From: Bradyrhizobium sp. STM 3843
Lineage (GTDB): Bacteria; Pseudomonadota; Alphaproteobacteria; Rhizobiales; Xanthobacteraceae
Length of the DNA: 41,116 nt
Direction of reading: 5' to 3'
Assembly (NCBI RefSeq): GCF_000239815.1
Contig: NZ_CAFK01000050.1
Location: 1 to 41,116 of the forward strand
Shown here piece by piece: positions 24,814 to 34,584 of this stretch (its first letter is position 1; the number at the start of each line of letters is the position of its first letter). Position numbers and translations under genes: made by a program. The notes under the pieces are model-generated. The model was not told the origin of the DNA. It did no database searches and saw only the letters and a program-made list of their open reading frames with translations.

Positions 24814-25902
24814 CTATCGCTGGTTTCCCACGGCACCGCCGAATTGCCGCTGGGTCGTGTCCAGCACCGAGGAGACCAAGGTCTCCGAGAAGCCGGCGAT
24901 GAAGGACCACATGATGAGCAGCGAGAGCCCGCCTGACGGCAACAGCACCTGACTCGGCCATCCGTCCTTTAACGGCTTGAGATTCAGGCCGAGTTCTTCG
25001 AAATTCGGGAATACGCTTCCCTTCACCAGACCGCTCTGCAGGAAGAAGTAGATGACCAGTGCGCCAAGCGTTCCGGTGGTCGCGCGAAGAAAGATGTAGC
25101 TTCGCGTTCGCGCGTTGAACAGTTCGTCAAGCGTCATCACGTCCCACTGACGCTGCAGCGTGAGAAGCCGGCTGAAGATGGCTCCCATGAAGCCGAACAT
25201 TAGCGCCGTGTAGAGCGCAAATTGCTTCTCGCCACTGTCTTGGGTGAAGAAGCCTGCCGAAAGCACATTGTCTGGGGCGAGCGAAGCGAGTTGCGCCGCT
25301 TTGGTCGGGACAGCCACGTTTGCCGAAGCAACGAACCAAGAGATCAAGACAACCAGCAGCGCCGCCAGTCCGAAGGACAGCGTCCGACGAGTTGCCTGTG
25401 ACCGCAACTTTCGTGCAATATGCTTGTGTCGGCTGTGCCAGTGAATGGCTTCGAGAACATCGAGTTGAAAATCCCGCAATACGTCGTCCCACGGATCCAA
25501 GCTGTCGGCGGATGGCTTTGGCGGGTCCGGGACCGTCTTAATCAGTTCAACGTATCGGGCCTGCAGGTCATTGGCCCCTGGAACGCCGTCCAGGACGGCC
25601 CAGCGCAGTCGGGAAACGATCTCCTGCTTCAACCGCGAGCCCGAAAGCAGCGACGCGATTTCGCTTTCGATGCGGTAGGCATCGTCCCATGTTAGATCCC
25701 GCCGCGAACCGTTCGGTGGGTCGGCTCCTTCGAACAGGGTCACAAGCCGACCGTAGACCTTCTGGAGACTCTCACTCGCGGTAGCCGGCGGATTGCCAAT
25801 GGTCCGGAACCGCATTGCAAGATTGTCGATCTGAAGCTGAAGCATCTGCTGAGAGGCAAGATCGGCAGGCTCTTTCCACCAGTTCCAGGAAAAAAGCGGC
25901 AT
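24814..25902 (-). CDS. Unrecognised four-helix membrane protein
   Basis: 362 residues. A long, charged, mostly helical N-terminal part (about 1-175) is followed by four predicted helices: about 176-197 (FGLAALLVVLISWFVASANV), 229-247, 269-289 and 327-345. The C-terminal half holds the motifs GFMGAIFSRL, LRATTGTLGALVIYFFLQSG and FIAGFSETLVSSVLD, a pattern seen in uncharacterised bacterial membrane proteins, but I cannot name the family. The start at 25902 has AAGGGGG 6-7 bases upstream; a longer frame to 26028 has none. G+C content is visibly lower than in the neighbours, hinting at later acquisition. It follows SURF1 after 138 bases on the same strand. Confidence 0.72.
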   Translation of the reverse strand: MPLFSWNWWKEPADLASQQMLQLQIDNLAMRFRTIGNPPATASESLQKVYGRLVTLFEGADPPNGSRRDLTWDDAYRIESEIASLLSGSRLKQEIVSRLRWAVLDGVPGANDLQARYVELIKTVPDPPKPSADSLDPWDDVLRDFQLDVLEAIHWHSRHKHIARKLRSQATRRTLSFGLAALLVVLISWFVASANVAVPTKAAQLASLAPDNVLSAGFFTQDSGEKQFALYTALMFGFMGAIFSRLLTLQRQWDVMTLDELFNARTRSYIFLRATTGTLGALVIYFFLQSGLVKGSVFPNFEELGLNLKPLKDGWPSQVLLPSGGLSLLIMWSFIAGFSETLVSSVLDTTQRQFGGAVGNQR

Positions 25903-26040
25903 GAGATTCCCCCTTACGACCGCTCGCAACGGTGCTTGCGCTGCAGAAAGGGACCGAATGAGCCAACCGATGAACCCCGTCACCACATGCTCACTCCGGG
26001 GCAGCAGAAACACAATCAATGGTAGCATGCTCGCCGCAAG

Positions 26041-26817
26041 CTACGTGTGATCCATTTCACACCGACGAGGCGTTCGCCGTCCTCGTGCCCACACCACGAA
26101 TGCGATCAGCAGCGCCATGGCAAGCGAGAACCAGGTGATCGCATATTGCATGTGCTCGTCGCGCAGGTGCGGCGTCAGCGGGCCGGGCTTCGGGATGCCG
26201 TTGTCCGGCACCGGAGCTTCGAGGTCGACATAGAACGGCGCGACCTCGCCCCAGCCGAGTGCCTTCGCCATCGCCAGATGATCGCGGGTGAACCATAGCC
26301 GTTTGTCGCGGTTCTCCGCCGGCGTCAGCAGGCCCGCGCTCTCCGGGAAACGCAAGTAACCGGTGAGCATGACAGGTTCGCCCGTGATCAGCTTGCCGGC
26401 CGCACGATCCTCAACGCCGCGCTCCTGCATGGTGTTGGCGACGAAGCCGGCGTCGATCACCACCAGCTCGCCTGAAGGCAGGCGCGCCGGCAGGAAGGCC
26501 CAGGTGCCGGGACCGGAGACATCCTCGCGCACCGCGGAGCCCGCACTGTAGACCATCGCATCCGGCAGCTTGGCGTAAGTCGCAGAGAAGGTGACGCGGC
26601 GGAATTCATCGGTGCCGGCACCGAGCGCGCGCCACCCCGAAGGCGGCGGCAGCGCGACCGGCGTGGCGCTCACCCGATCTGTCAATGCCGCGATCAGCGC
26701 ATGCTTCTCGGCCCTGCGCTGCAGCTGCCAGACGCCGAGGCCAATAAACAGCGCGACCATCACGACGGTGAAGGCCGCGAAGGTGCCGAGGCGCGGCCGG
26801 CGAGGAGCGGTCGTCAT
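26041..26817 (-). CDS. SURF1 / Shy1-family cytochrome oxidase assembly protein
   Basis: 258 residues with the SURF1 layout: an N-terminal helix (about 11-31, AAFTVVMVALFIGLGVWQLQ, where GxWQLxR is the family signature), a large periplasmic domain containing DAGFVANT and RDHLAMAKALGW, and a C-terminal helix (about 222-244). SURF1 helps insert haem a into subunit I of aa3 oxidases. It lies at the end of the cox cluster after DUF983. The start at 26817 has no strong ribosome site; an extended frame to 26913 gives an unlikely Arg-rich N-terminus. Confidence 0.9.
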   Translation of the reverse strand: MTTAPRRPRLGTFAAFTVVMVALFIGLGVWQLQRRAEKHALIAALTDRVSATPVALPPPSGWRALGAGTDEFRRVTFSATYAKLPDAMVYSAGSAVREDVSGPGTWAFLPARLPSGELVVIDAGFVANTMQERGVEDRAAGKLITGEPVMLTGYLRFPESAGLLTPAENRDKRLWFTRDHLAMAKALGWGEVAPFYVDLEAPVPDNGIPKPGPLTPHLRDEHMQYAITWFSLAMALLIAFVVWARGRRTPRRCEMDHT

Positions 26818-26971
26818 GGCCACGTCGGCACGTTGCGGCACGCCCGTCCTGACCTGTCGCCGCCTGCGGCGAGAGGAAGCCCACTGCGTCCCCGGCGATC
26901 GTTCGCAACCCACATCTCGACTTTTGCGCCCGCCTCAGCTCGCAGGCTGGCACATCGCGCAGGCCTCAACT

Positions 26972-27355
26972 TCATCGCGGCGCGCGGTCGACCAGCCGCC
27001 CGGGCGCGGCCTTGTGGTGGAATTGCAGCGCGATCAGCAGCGATTTCATGGCGCGCAGCGGCAGCAGCGTGGTCACCAGGATCAGCGGTAGCCACAGCGC
27101 CGCGTGCACCCAGAACGGCGGCTGATACTTCACCTCGACAATCAGCGCAGCGAAGACGACGACCGCCCCGGCGATCATCATGATGAAGATCGCGGGACCA
27201 TCGCCGGTGTCGATGAAGGCATAATCGAGATCGCAAGCCTCGCAGCGCTTGCGAAGCGTGAGGAAGCCGGAGAACAGCTTGCCCTGGCCGCAGCGCGGGC
27301 AGCGGCAGGTGAGCCCGCGCAGGATGGTTTGGGAGAGAGAGACGGGTTGAATCAT
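26972..27355 (-). CDS. DUF983 zinc-ribbon membrane protein of the cox cluster
   Basis: 127 residues. A zinc-ribbon CPRCGQGKLF...CEAC (about 19-42) precedes two helices (about 54-72 and 82-103). DUF983 proteins are found beside cytochrome oxidase genes in alphaproteobacteria and presumably help assembly, without a proven role. The start has a near-perfect AAGGAGG 8 bases upstream, giving high confidence in its position. It comes after the terminator-like hairpin at 27438-27466, so it may have its own promoter. Confidence 0.9.
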   Translation of the reverse strand: MIQPVSLSQTILRGLTCRCPRCGQGKLFSGFLTLRKRCEACDLDYAFIDTGDGPAIFIMMIAGAVVVFAALIVEVKYQPPFWVHAALWLPLILVTTLLPLRAMKSLLIALQFHHKAAPGRLVDRAPR

Positions 27356-27437
27356 CGATCTAACCTCCTTGCCCCGTGCGGGGAGGGAGCGCAGGGCAGG
27401 CGCGGCCGCATTTGTACTAGCAAGGACCGGTCAAACG

Positions 27438-27466
27438 ATAAAGGGCGGCCTAGCGCCGCCCTTTAT
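27438..27466 (-). terminator. Strong hairpin terminator after coxC
   Basis: ATAAAGGGCGGC and GCCGCCCTTTAT form a perfect 12-bp stem with a 5-base loop, 47 bases downstream of the coxC stop. The A/T-rich outer base pairs and following TTATCGTTT on the minus strand favour termination. It would separate coxC from DUF983 and SURF1, at least partly. Confidence 0.7.
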
Positions 27467-27512
27467 TAACACGCCCTGGCGCAACCTGCGCGCGCCGATA
27501 TTGGCACCGACC

Positions 27513-28409
27513 TCAGTGCGCGCCGTGGGCCATCGCCTCGGCGCCATGGCCCCAGACGTAGATGCACACGAACAGGAACAGCCAGACCACGTCGACGAAA
27601 TGCCAGTACCAGGCGGCAAATTCGAAGCCCAGGTGCTGCTTGGGCGTGAAGTGGCCGGCGTAGGCACGGGCGAGGCAGACGATCAGGAACACGGTGCCGA
27701 CCAGCACGTGGAAGCCATGGAAGCCGGTCGCCATGAAGAACGTCGAACCATAGACGTGGCCGCCGAAGGAGAAGGCAGCGTGGCTGTATTCAAAAGCCTG
27801 CACGCAGGTGAAGGTCGCGCCCAGCAGGACGGTGAGGATCAGGCCATACTTCAAGCCCTGCCGGTTGCCTTCGAGCAGCGCGTGATGCGCCCAGGTCACC
27901 GTGGTGCCGGAGGTGAGCAGGATCAGCGTGTTCAGAAGCGGCAGGTGCCAGGGATCGAAGGTTTCGATGCCCTTGGGCGGCCAGACGCCGGGGACGGCGC
28001 AGGCCCCCATCTGGGTGCCGGGGCCGCAGCCGAACACGGCATCACGGGTGGCCTGCACCGCATCAGCCGGGAACAGCGCCGCGTTGAAATAGGCCCAGAA
28101 CCAGGCGACGAAGAACATCACCTCGGAGGCGATGAACAGGATCATGCCGTAGCGGTGGCTGATCTGCACCACGCGAGTGTGGTCACCTCTGAACTGGGCT
28201 TCGCGGATGACGTCGCCCCACCAGCTCGCCATGGTGTAGAGCACGCCAATCGCGCCGATGCCGAAAATGATCGGCGCCGCCGCAAACAAATGATGCATCC
28301 AGGTGACCGCGCCGACCGCCATGATGAAGGCCGACAGCGAGCCGACGACCGGCCACGGGCTCGGGTCAACGAGGTGATAGTCGTGATGCTTTGCGTGGGC
28401 GGTTGCCAT
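27513..28409 (-). CDS. coxC: Cytochrome c oxidase subunit III (aa3 type)
   Basis: 298 residues with seven predicted helices. Recognisable blocks are [20 protein letters not shown] at the N-terminus, [17 protein letters not shown] (about 95-111), [13 protein letters not shown] and [13 protein letters not shown], ending in [17 protein letters not shown]. Subunit III stabilises proton uptake in the oxidase. It lacks metal centres. The start has GGGGAGAG about 8 bases upstream. The gene follows cox11 after 88 bases on the same strand. Confidence 0.96.
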   Translation of the reverse strand: MATAHAKHHDYHLVDPSPWPVVGSLSAFIMAVGAVTWMHHLFAAAPIIFGIGAIGVLYTMASWWGDVIREAQFRGDHTRVVQISHRYGMILFIASEVMFFVAWFWAYFNAALFPADAVQATRDAVFGCGPGTQMGACAVPGVWPPKGIETFDPWHLPLLNTLILLTSGTTVTWAHHALLEGNRQGLKYGLILTVLLGATFTCVQAFEYSHAAFSFGGHVYGSTFFMATGFHGFHVLVGTVFLIVCLARAYAGHFTPKQHLGFEFAAWYWHFVDVVWLFLFVCIYVWGHGAEAMAHGAH

Positions 28410-28497
28410 ATCAAGTCTCTCCCCAGCTCTAGTGCCGATCAGATCGGCACATGTTCGTTCAAAAGATCATTTCCCCGTATTGCCGGACGTCCGCCAA

Positions 28498-29151
28498 TTA
28501 GAGATTGCCCCGCGGTTTGTCCGGCTCGCCCGCAGCGACCGGCTTGGGGGCCGGGTCGCGCACGGGATAGAAGGTGTAGGACAAGGTGATGGTGTTGAGG
28601 CCGTCGTTCTCGGGATCGGCGGCAAGCGCCGGATCGACATAGAACACGACTGGCATCTGGCGCTTCTCACCCGGCTCCATGGTCTGCTCGGTGAAGCAGA
28701 AGCAGTTGATCTTCTCGAAATAGGCGCCGACCGTCAGCGGCGCGACATTGTAGGCAGCCTGGCCCGTGGTGGTGCGTGCGGACTGGTTGGTCACGGTGTA
28801 ATACACGGTGACGACCTGGCCGATCGCAACCTCGATCTCGGTCTGCTCGGGCTCGAACTTCCAGGGCAGCCCGCCGGCGACGTTGGAATCGAAGCGCACC
28901 GCAATCTTGCGCGCGATCGGCCCCGAGCGAGGCGCCGATGTCGCAACCTGCGTGGTGCCGTTGAAGCCGGTGGCGCGGCAGAACCAGTTGTAGAATGGCA
29001 CGGCGGCATAGGATGCGCCGACCATCAACACGACCACGGCGCCGCAGATCGCTCCTACCAGCGCGTCGCGGTTGAGACCGCGCGGCTTGACGGGCGCGGC
29101 AGTCGGTTGGTGCGAAGCGCTATGGTCTTCGCCTTGGTCTTGGCTTTCCAT
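28498..29151 (-). CDS. ctaG: Copper chaperone for CuB insertion (Cox11 / CtaG)
   Basis: 217 residues. A single helix (about 31-50) anchors a periplasmic domain with the conserved copper-binding motif CFCF (C150 and C152) in [17 protein letters not shown] and a third conserved cysteine in WFCRATGF (C58). Cox11 delivers copper to the CuB site of subunit I. The start codon overlaps the coxF stop (TGATG), so the two genes are coupled. The C-terminal tail after [10 protein letters not shown] is extended with a Pro/Lys-rich stretch. Confidence 0.95.
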   Translation of the reverse strand: MESQDQGEDHSASHQPTAAPVKPRGLNRDALVGAICGAVVVLMVGASYAAVPFYNWFCRATGFNGTTQVATSAPRSGPIARKIAVRFDSNVAGGLPWKFEPEQTEIEVAIGQVVTVYYTVTNQSARTTTGQAAYNVAPLTVGAYFEKINCFCFTEQTMEPGEKRQMPVVFYVDPALAADPENDGLNTITLSYTFYPVRDPAPKPVAAGEPDKPRGNL

Positions 29152-29318
29152 CAGATCGGCCGCCTCAACACTGCGGGCCCCTTGACCAGGGTCACCGCGA
29201 AGAACAACACCACCAGCACCCCGAGGGCGAGCGCAATTGCGATCGAGCGCCGACGCCGCGCGCGCAGCTGCGCCTCGGTGAGCACGATCCCCTCTTCTGG
29301 CTCGTTCGGCTCGGCCAT
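29151..29318 (-). CDS. coxF: CoxF, small membrane protein of the cox operon
   Basis: 55 residues: an acidic N-terminus, an Arg run (LRARRRRS), one helix (about 27-47, [20 protein letters not shown]) and a short tail. Its place between ctaB and cox11, size and topology match CoxF of Bradyrhizobium cox operons. It may be a small oxidase subunit or assembly factor; its role is not established. The stop overlaps the cox11 start. The longer frame to 29492 overlaps ctaB and is not needed. Confidence 0.82.
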   Translation of the reverse strand: MAEPNEPEEGIVLTEAQLRARRRRSIAIALALGVLVVLFFAVTLVKGPAVLRRPI

Positions 29319-29338
29319 TTCAGCGCTATGCGTCCCTG

Positions 29339-30274
29339 CTATGTCCACGCCCCGATCATGCGCACGACCGCCTCGAACCCCAAGGTCAGAAACAGCGCGA
29401 ACAGATACAGGATCGAGAACGCGAACATCTTCCGGGTGGCGCGCAAGGACGCAGATCGCTCGCGCTTGCGGTAAATCTCGAGCGCCAGCCACAGCATGCC
29501 GGCGCCGAGCACCAGCGAGATGATCCCATAGACCGCGTCGAAATAGCCGAGCAGCCAGGGCGCGGTAGCGATGGCAACCAGCACGATGGTGTAGAGCAGG
29601 ATCTGCAGCCGCGTCGCATCAGGGCCGGCGACGACCGGCAGCATTGGAATGCCGGCGCGGGCGTAATCGTCGCTGCGGAAAAGCGCCAGGGCCCAGAAAT
29701 GCGGCGGGGTCCAGAAGAAGATGATCAGGAACAGCCACAGCGGCTCCGGGGCGAGTCCGCCGGTCGCCGCGACCCAAGCCACCACCGGCGGCAATGCGCC
29801 GGCGGCGCCGCCAATCACGATATTCTGCGCGGTCCAGCGCTTCAGCCACAGCGTGTAGATCACGACGTAGAAGAAGATGGTGAAGGCGAGCAACGCTCCG
29901 GCATACCAGTTGACGAGGATGCCGAGCGTCAGCACCGCGAAAAAGGCGAGCGTCGATCCGAAGGCGAGCGCCTCGGCGCGGGTGACGCGGCCGCGCGGGA
30001 TCGGACGGTTGGCGGTGCGCGACATCTTGGCGTCGATGTCGCCTTCCAGCGCCATGTTGAGCGCGCCGGACGCGCCCGCGCCGACCGCGATGCAGAGCAA
30101 TGCGGTGATCGCGAGCACCGGATGGAAATGCCCCGGCGCGATCAAGAGCCCGACCAGCGCGGTGAAGATCACGAGCGACATCACCCGCGGCTTCAACAGC
30201 GCGATATAATCGGCGACATCGGCCTCCGAGATCCGAGGGCCGACGGCGAGGGCGTTCTGATCGATAACCGACAC
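29339..30274 (-). CDS. ctaB: Protohaem IX farnesyltransferase (haem O synthase)
   Basis: 311 residues, polytopic, of the UbiA/COX10 family. It transfers farnesyl diphosphate to haem b to make haem O, the precursor of haem a for the oxidase. The polyprenyl-diphosphate motif is [19 protein letters not shown] (about 77-95), and the second conserved loop is [14 protein letters not shown] (about 202-215). Start is GTG at 30274. It follows coxA after 110 bases that include a strong hairpin. Confidence 0.95.
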   Translation of the reverse strand: MSVIDQNALAVGPRISEADVADYIALLKPRVMSLVIFTALVGLLIAPGHFHPVLAITALLCIAVGAGASGALNMALEGDIDAKMSRTANRPIPRGRVTRAEALAFGSTLAFFAVLTLGILVNWYAGALLAFTIFFYVVIYTLWLKRWTAQNIVIGGAAGALPPVVAWVAATGGLAPEPLWLFLIIFFWTPPHFWALALFRSDDYARAGIPMLPVVAGPDATRLQILLYTIVLVAIATAPWLLGYFDAVYGIISLVLGAGMLWLALEIYRKRERSASLRATRKMFAFSILYLFALFLTLGFEAVVRMIGAWT

Positions 30275-30344
30275 GACTGATCCAGACTTTCCGCTTCATG
30301 TGCCCGGAACGCCCACCGCGAGGCGGGCAATACGGGCGACCTGA

Positions 30345-30369
30345 GCGCGGCGCCTGTGCGGCGCCGCGC
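30345..30369 (-). promoter_or_regulatory. Strong intra-operon hairpin between coxA and ctaB
   Basis: GCGCGGCGCC and GGCGCCGCGC form a perfect 10-bp stem with loop TGTGC, 15 bases after the coxA stop. With no T run it is more likely an mRNA-stabilising or attenuating structure than a full terminator; it would let coxBA be made in excess over the assembly genes. Confidence 0.55.
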
Positions 30370-30384
30370 ATTCATTGGCGAGAG

Positions 30385-32085
<1,701 letters not shown>

Positions 32086-32916
32086 CTACTGCGACACGCC
32101 GGCCGCGGAAGCGTAGGTGCTGCCCGGCGCGCTGGCGAACTTCTTCTTGGCGTCCTCGACCCAGGCAGCGAATTCCTGGTCACTCACGACGCGCACCGCG
32201 ATCGGCATGAAGGCGTGATCCTTGCCGCAGAGCTCGGAGCACTGGCCGTAATACATGCCGACCTTGGTCGCCTTGAACCAGGTCTCGTTGAGACGGCCGG
32301 GGATGGCGTCGATCTTGATGCCGAAGGCCGGCACCGCGAAGGAGTGGATCACGTCAGCGCCGGTGGTCTGGACCCGGACCACCTTGTTGACCGGCACCAC
32401 CATCTCGTTGTCGACGCCGAGCAGCCGCGGCTGCTTGTCCTGCGCGAGCAGCGAATCGAACTCGAACTTGCCGTTATCGGGATAGGCATAGCTCCAGTAC
32501 CACTGCTTGCCGGTCGCCTTCACCGTGAGGTCGGCCTTCGGCACGTCGAGCTCCAGGAACAAGAGCCGGAACGATGGCACCGCGATGGTGACCAGGATCA
32601 GCACCGGGATCAGCGTCCAGGCCACTTCCAGCAGCGTGTTGTGGGTAGTGCGCGAGGGCACCGGATTGGCGCGCGCGTTGAACTTGATCACCACGGTCAC
32701 CAGCAGCGCCAGCACGAACAGCGTGATGACGGTGATGATCGTCAGCAGCAGGCCGTGAAACCAGGTGATGTTCTCCATCACCGGCGTAGCGGCTTCCTGC
32801 AGCCTGAATTCCCACGGTGCGGGCTGGCCGAGCTCCGCAAACGCCGATCCACCCGACACCAACGCCACCGCCGTCCCCAGCAGGCAGGCGCCCAATTGGC
32901 CCTTCGACATCTTCAT
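32086..32916 (-). CDS. coxB: Cytochrome c oxidase subunit II (CuA subunit)
   Basis: 276 residues. A signal peptide (about 1-27) is followed by two helices (about 52-78 and 97-120) and a cupredoxin domain. CuA ligands are all present: H191, C226, E228, C230, H234 and M237 (CSELCGKDHAFM), with an aromatic patch in GKQWYWSYAYP for electron entry from cytochrome c. First gene of the cox operon. I chose the ATG at 32916, which has GAAGGGAG 10 bases upstream; 32910 is also possible. A FixK/FNR-type box lies about 170 bases upstream. Confidence 0.96.
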   Translation of the reverse strand: MKMSKGQLGACLLGTAVALVSGGSAFAELGQPAPWEFRLQEAATPVMENITWFHGLLLTIITVITLFVLALLVTVVIKFNARANPVPSRTTHNTLLEVAWTLIPVLILVTIAVPSFRLLFLELDVPKADLTVKATGKQWYWSYAYPDNGKFEFDSLLAQDKQPRLLGVDNEMVVPVNKVVRVQTTGADVIHSFAVPAFGIKIDAIPGRLNETWFKATKVGMYYGQCSELCGKDHAFMPIAVRVVSDQEFAAWVEDAKKKFASAPGSTYASAAGVSQ

Positions 32917-33357
32917 GTCGTTCGCGCTCCCTTCAGAACTTTCCCCCTTCAGCAAACCGCCACTTCAAGCGGTGCGCTGTTATGACCCGCTCCCCCGGAC
33001 AAACGGCTTTGGCGGACTCATAGGAAAGCACCTGGGCCAGTTCACTGGAATGACGAAATCTTTCTTCTCAAATCATAATTCTTGATCTATCGCAATGCAG
33101 CTCTTCAGCCGGATATGGTTGGCGTCGCAAGCTCTGTGCCTGCGGGATTTTTCAGCGAAAATTGCCGCATGACGAGGATTCGCGGGTAACGGGTGCTTGA
33201 CAGGCGTTCCGTGCGATGTACGCAACGGACGGGGGCCATTTTTGAAGCTGATTCGACGGCGCAGCTGCGCAGCCGTTTTGCCGAACGACGCGCCGTCAAG
33301 ACGCCATGATTCCCGGCTGATGCCGTGGTGCAGACAGACCACCCACAGGAAAGTGTC
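32917..33357. other. Divergent region between coxB and the IalB-family gene
   Basis: 441 bases without a gene. It holds the FixK/FNR-type box and adjacent -10-like hexamer at 33072-33095, an isolated consensus -35 TTGACA at 33197-33202 on the plus strand with a poor -10, and an imperfect dyad at about 33208-33230. Frames here are not credible genes. Confidence 0.55.
33072..33095 (-). promoter_or_regulatory. FixK/FNR-type box beside a -10-like hexamer upstream of coxB
   Basis: TTGATCTATCGCAA (33082-33095) fits the FixK2 box pattern TTG(A/C)-N6-(T/G)CAA of Bradyrhizobium exactly. On the minus strand it is followed after four bases by TATGAT (33077-33072), a good -10. A box centred about -23 would block rather than recruit polymerase, which would suit shutting down the aa3 oxidase when oxygen is low. 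The -35 is weak, so the promoter assignment is tentative. Confidence 0.45.
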
Positions 33358-33951
33358 ATGGGATCGACCCGGATGGGGCCTTCAATGGACCACACAGCGC
33401 GCAAGTCGCACCGAGATGCGAATGACTCGCGACGAGGATCCCGCCGTCTGCGCGGCAGCATTGCCGCGCTGGCGCTCGCGGCTGCGGCGGCGATCAGCCT
33501 GCCGGGTGCAGCGGTCCGTGCCCAGGGCGCAGTCCGCTCGGTGCATGGCGACTGGCAGATCCGTTGCGACACGCCGCCGGGCGCGCAGAGCGAGCAATGC
33601 GCCCTGATTCAGAGCGTGGTGGCGGAGGACCGTTCCAATGCCGGCTTGACCGTCATCATGCTCAAGACCGCCGACCAGAAGAGCCGGCTGATGCGCGTGG
33701 TGGCGCCACTCGGCGTGCTGCTGCCCTCCGGGCTCGGGCTGAAGCTGGACAACCAGGATGTCGGCCGCGCCGGCTTCGTGCGCTGCCTGCCCAATGGCTG
33801 CGTGGCGGAAGTCGTCATGGACGACAAGCTGCTCAACCAGCTCAAGACCGCCAAGACCGCCACCTTCATCATCTTCGAGACGCCGGAGGAAGGCATCGGC
33901 TTCCCGTTGAGCCTGAACGGGCTCGCCGACGGCTTTGACAAGCTGCCCTGA
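33358..33951 (+). CDS. Invasion-associated locus B (IalB) family protein
   Basis: 197 residues. A long N-terminal region (about 1-30) precedes a secretion-type helix (about 31-55, SIAALALAAAAAISLPGAAV, then RAQ). The domain starts VHGDWQIRCDTPPGAQSEQCAL and contains LPSGLGLKLDNQD, FVRCLPNGCVAEV with paired cysteines, and GIGFPLSLNGLADGFDKL, all typical of IalB. Such periplasmic proteins are common in Rhizobiales, whether or not they invade cells. The ATG at 33358 has AGGAA 7 bases upstream. A start further in (33386 or later) would shorten the leader. Confidence 0.88.
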   Translation: MGSTRMGPSMDHTARKSHRDANDSRRGSRRLRGSIAALALAAAAAISLPGAAVRAQGAVRSVHGDWQIRCDTPPGAQSEQCALIQSVVAEDRSNAGLTVIMLKTADQKSRLMRVVAPLGVLLPSGLGLKLDNQDVGRAGFVRCLPNGCVAEVVMDDKLLNQLKTAKTATFIIFETPEEGIGFPLSLNGLADGFDKLP

Positions 33952-33984
33952 CCCTCCGGCGCCGAGACACATTGCCGTGATCGG

Positions 33985-34500
33985 TCAGCGCGGCGGAGCG
34001 TGACCGGGCCGTTCCAGGGCCAGCGCCATGACCAGGCGCGTCTTGTCGATCTCCTCGGGACAGGTCTCCGGCGGCTCGACCGCCTTGATCACGAAACCTG
34101 CCTTTTCGTACAGCCGGATGGCGTTTGCGTTGCTGCGGTAAACCGTCAGTTCCACACGGGCAAAACCGTAGGCGCGCGCGGCCTCCAGCACCCGGCCGAT
34201 CAGCCGGGTTCCGATGCCTTGGTGCCGGAACTGCGGCAAAAGGCCCATGCCCAGCACGCCGATTCGGGCATCAATGGGCCCCGATTTCGGCGTCACGTCG
34301 CACCAGCCGACCACCTCGCCCGCCGAAAGGACCACAAACTGCGGATAGCCCTCGGCAATGCTGTTCAGAATGAAGGCACGCGTGGATTCAAGCGGCGGCG
34401 CTGCCACGAAGGACAGATAGCGCCGCTCCCGCGCCACCAGATCCAGTGTGCGGTGAAAGCTTTCGATGTGACCTGCGCCGATGGGTACGATCTCAACCAT
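33985..34500 (-). CDS. GNAT-family N-acetyltransferase
   Basis: 171 residues with one GNAT fold. The acetyl-CoA pyrophosphate loop is QFRHQGIGTRLI (about 90-101), preceded by the strand ARIGVLGMGLL. The C-terminal ANAIRLYEKAGF (about 125-136) is the classic end of motif B. The acceptor (protein N-terminus, antibiotic, small amine) cannot be told. Divergent from tldD with 84 bases between. No clear ribosome site before the ATG. Confidence 0.9.
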   Translation of the reverse strand: MVEIVPIGAGHIESFHRTLDLVARERRYLSFVAAPPLESTRAFILNSIAEGYPQFVVLSAGEVVGWCDVTPKSGPIDARIGVLGMGLLPQFRHQGIGTRLIGRVLEAARAYGFARVELTVYRSNANAIRLYEKAGFVIKAVEPPETCPEEIDKTRLVMALALERPGHAPPR

Positions 34501-34584
34501 GTCAGTTCGGTAATCATCCAGCCCCTCGCGCCCCGACCCGGAAACAACTATCTTGGATCGTATCTTCCGACAACGGACCAGCTG

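Noticed and set aside
29319..29492. Longer N-terminus for CoxF
   Set aside because: It would overlap ctaB out of frame and add a non-conserved Arg-rich segment; the 55-residue version matches known size.
33197..33224. Sigma-70 promoter for the IalB-family gene
   Set aside because: TTGACA is perfect but no acceptable -10 lies 16-18 bases downstream.
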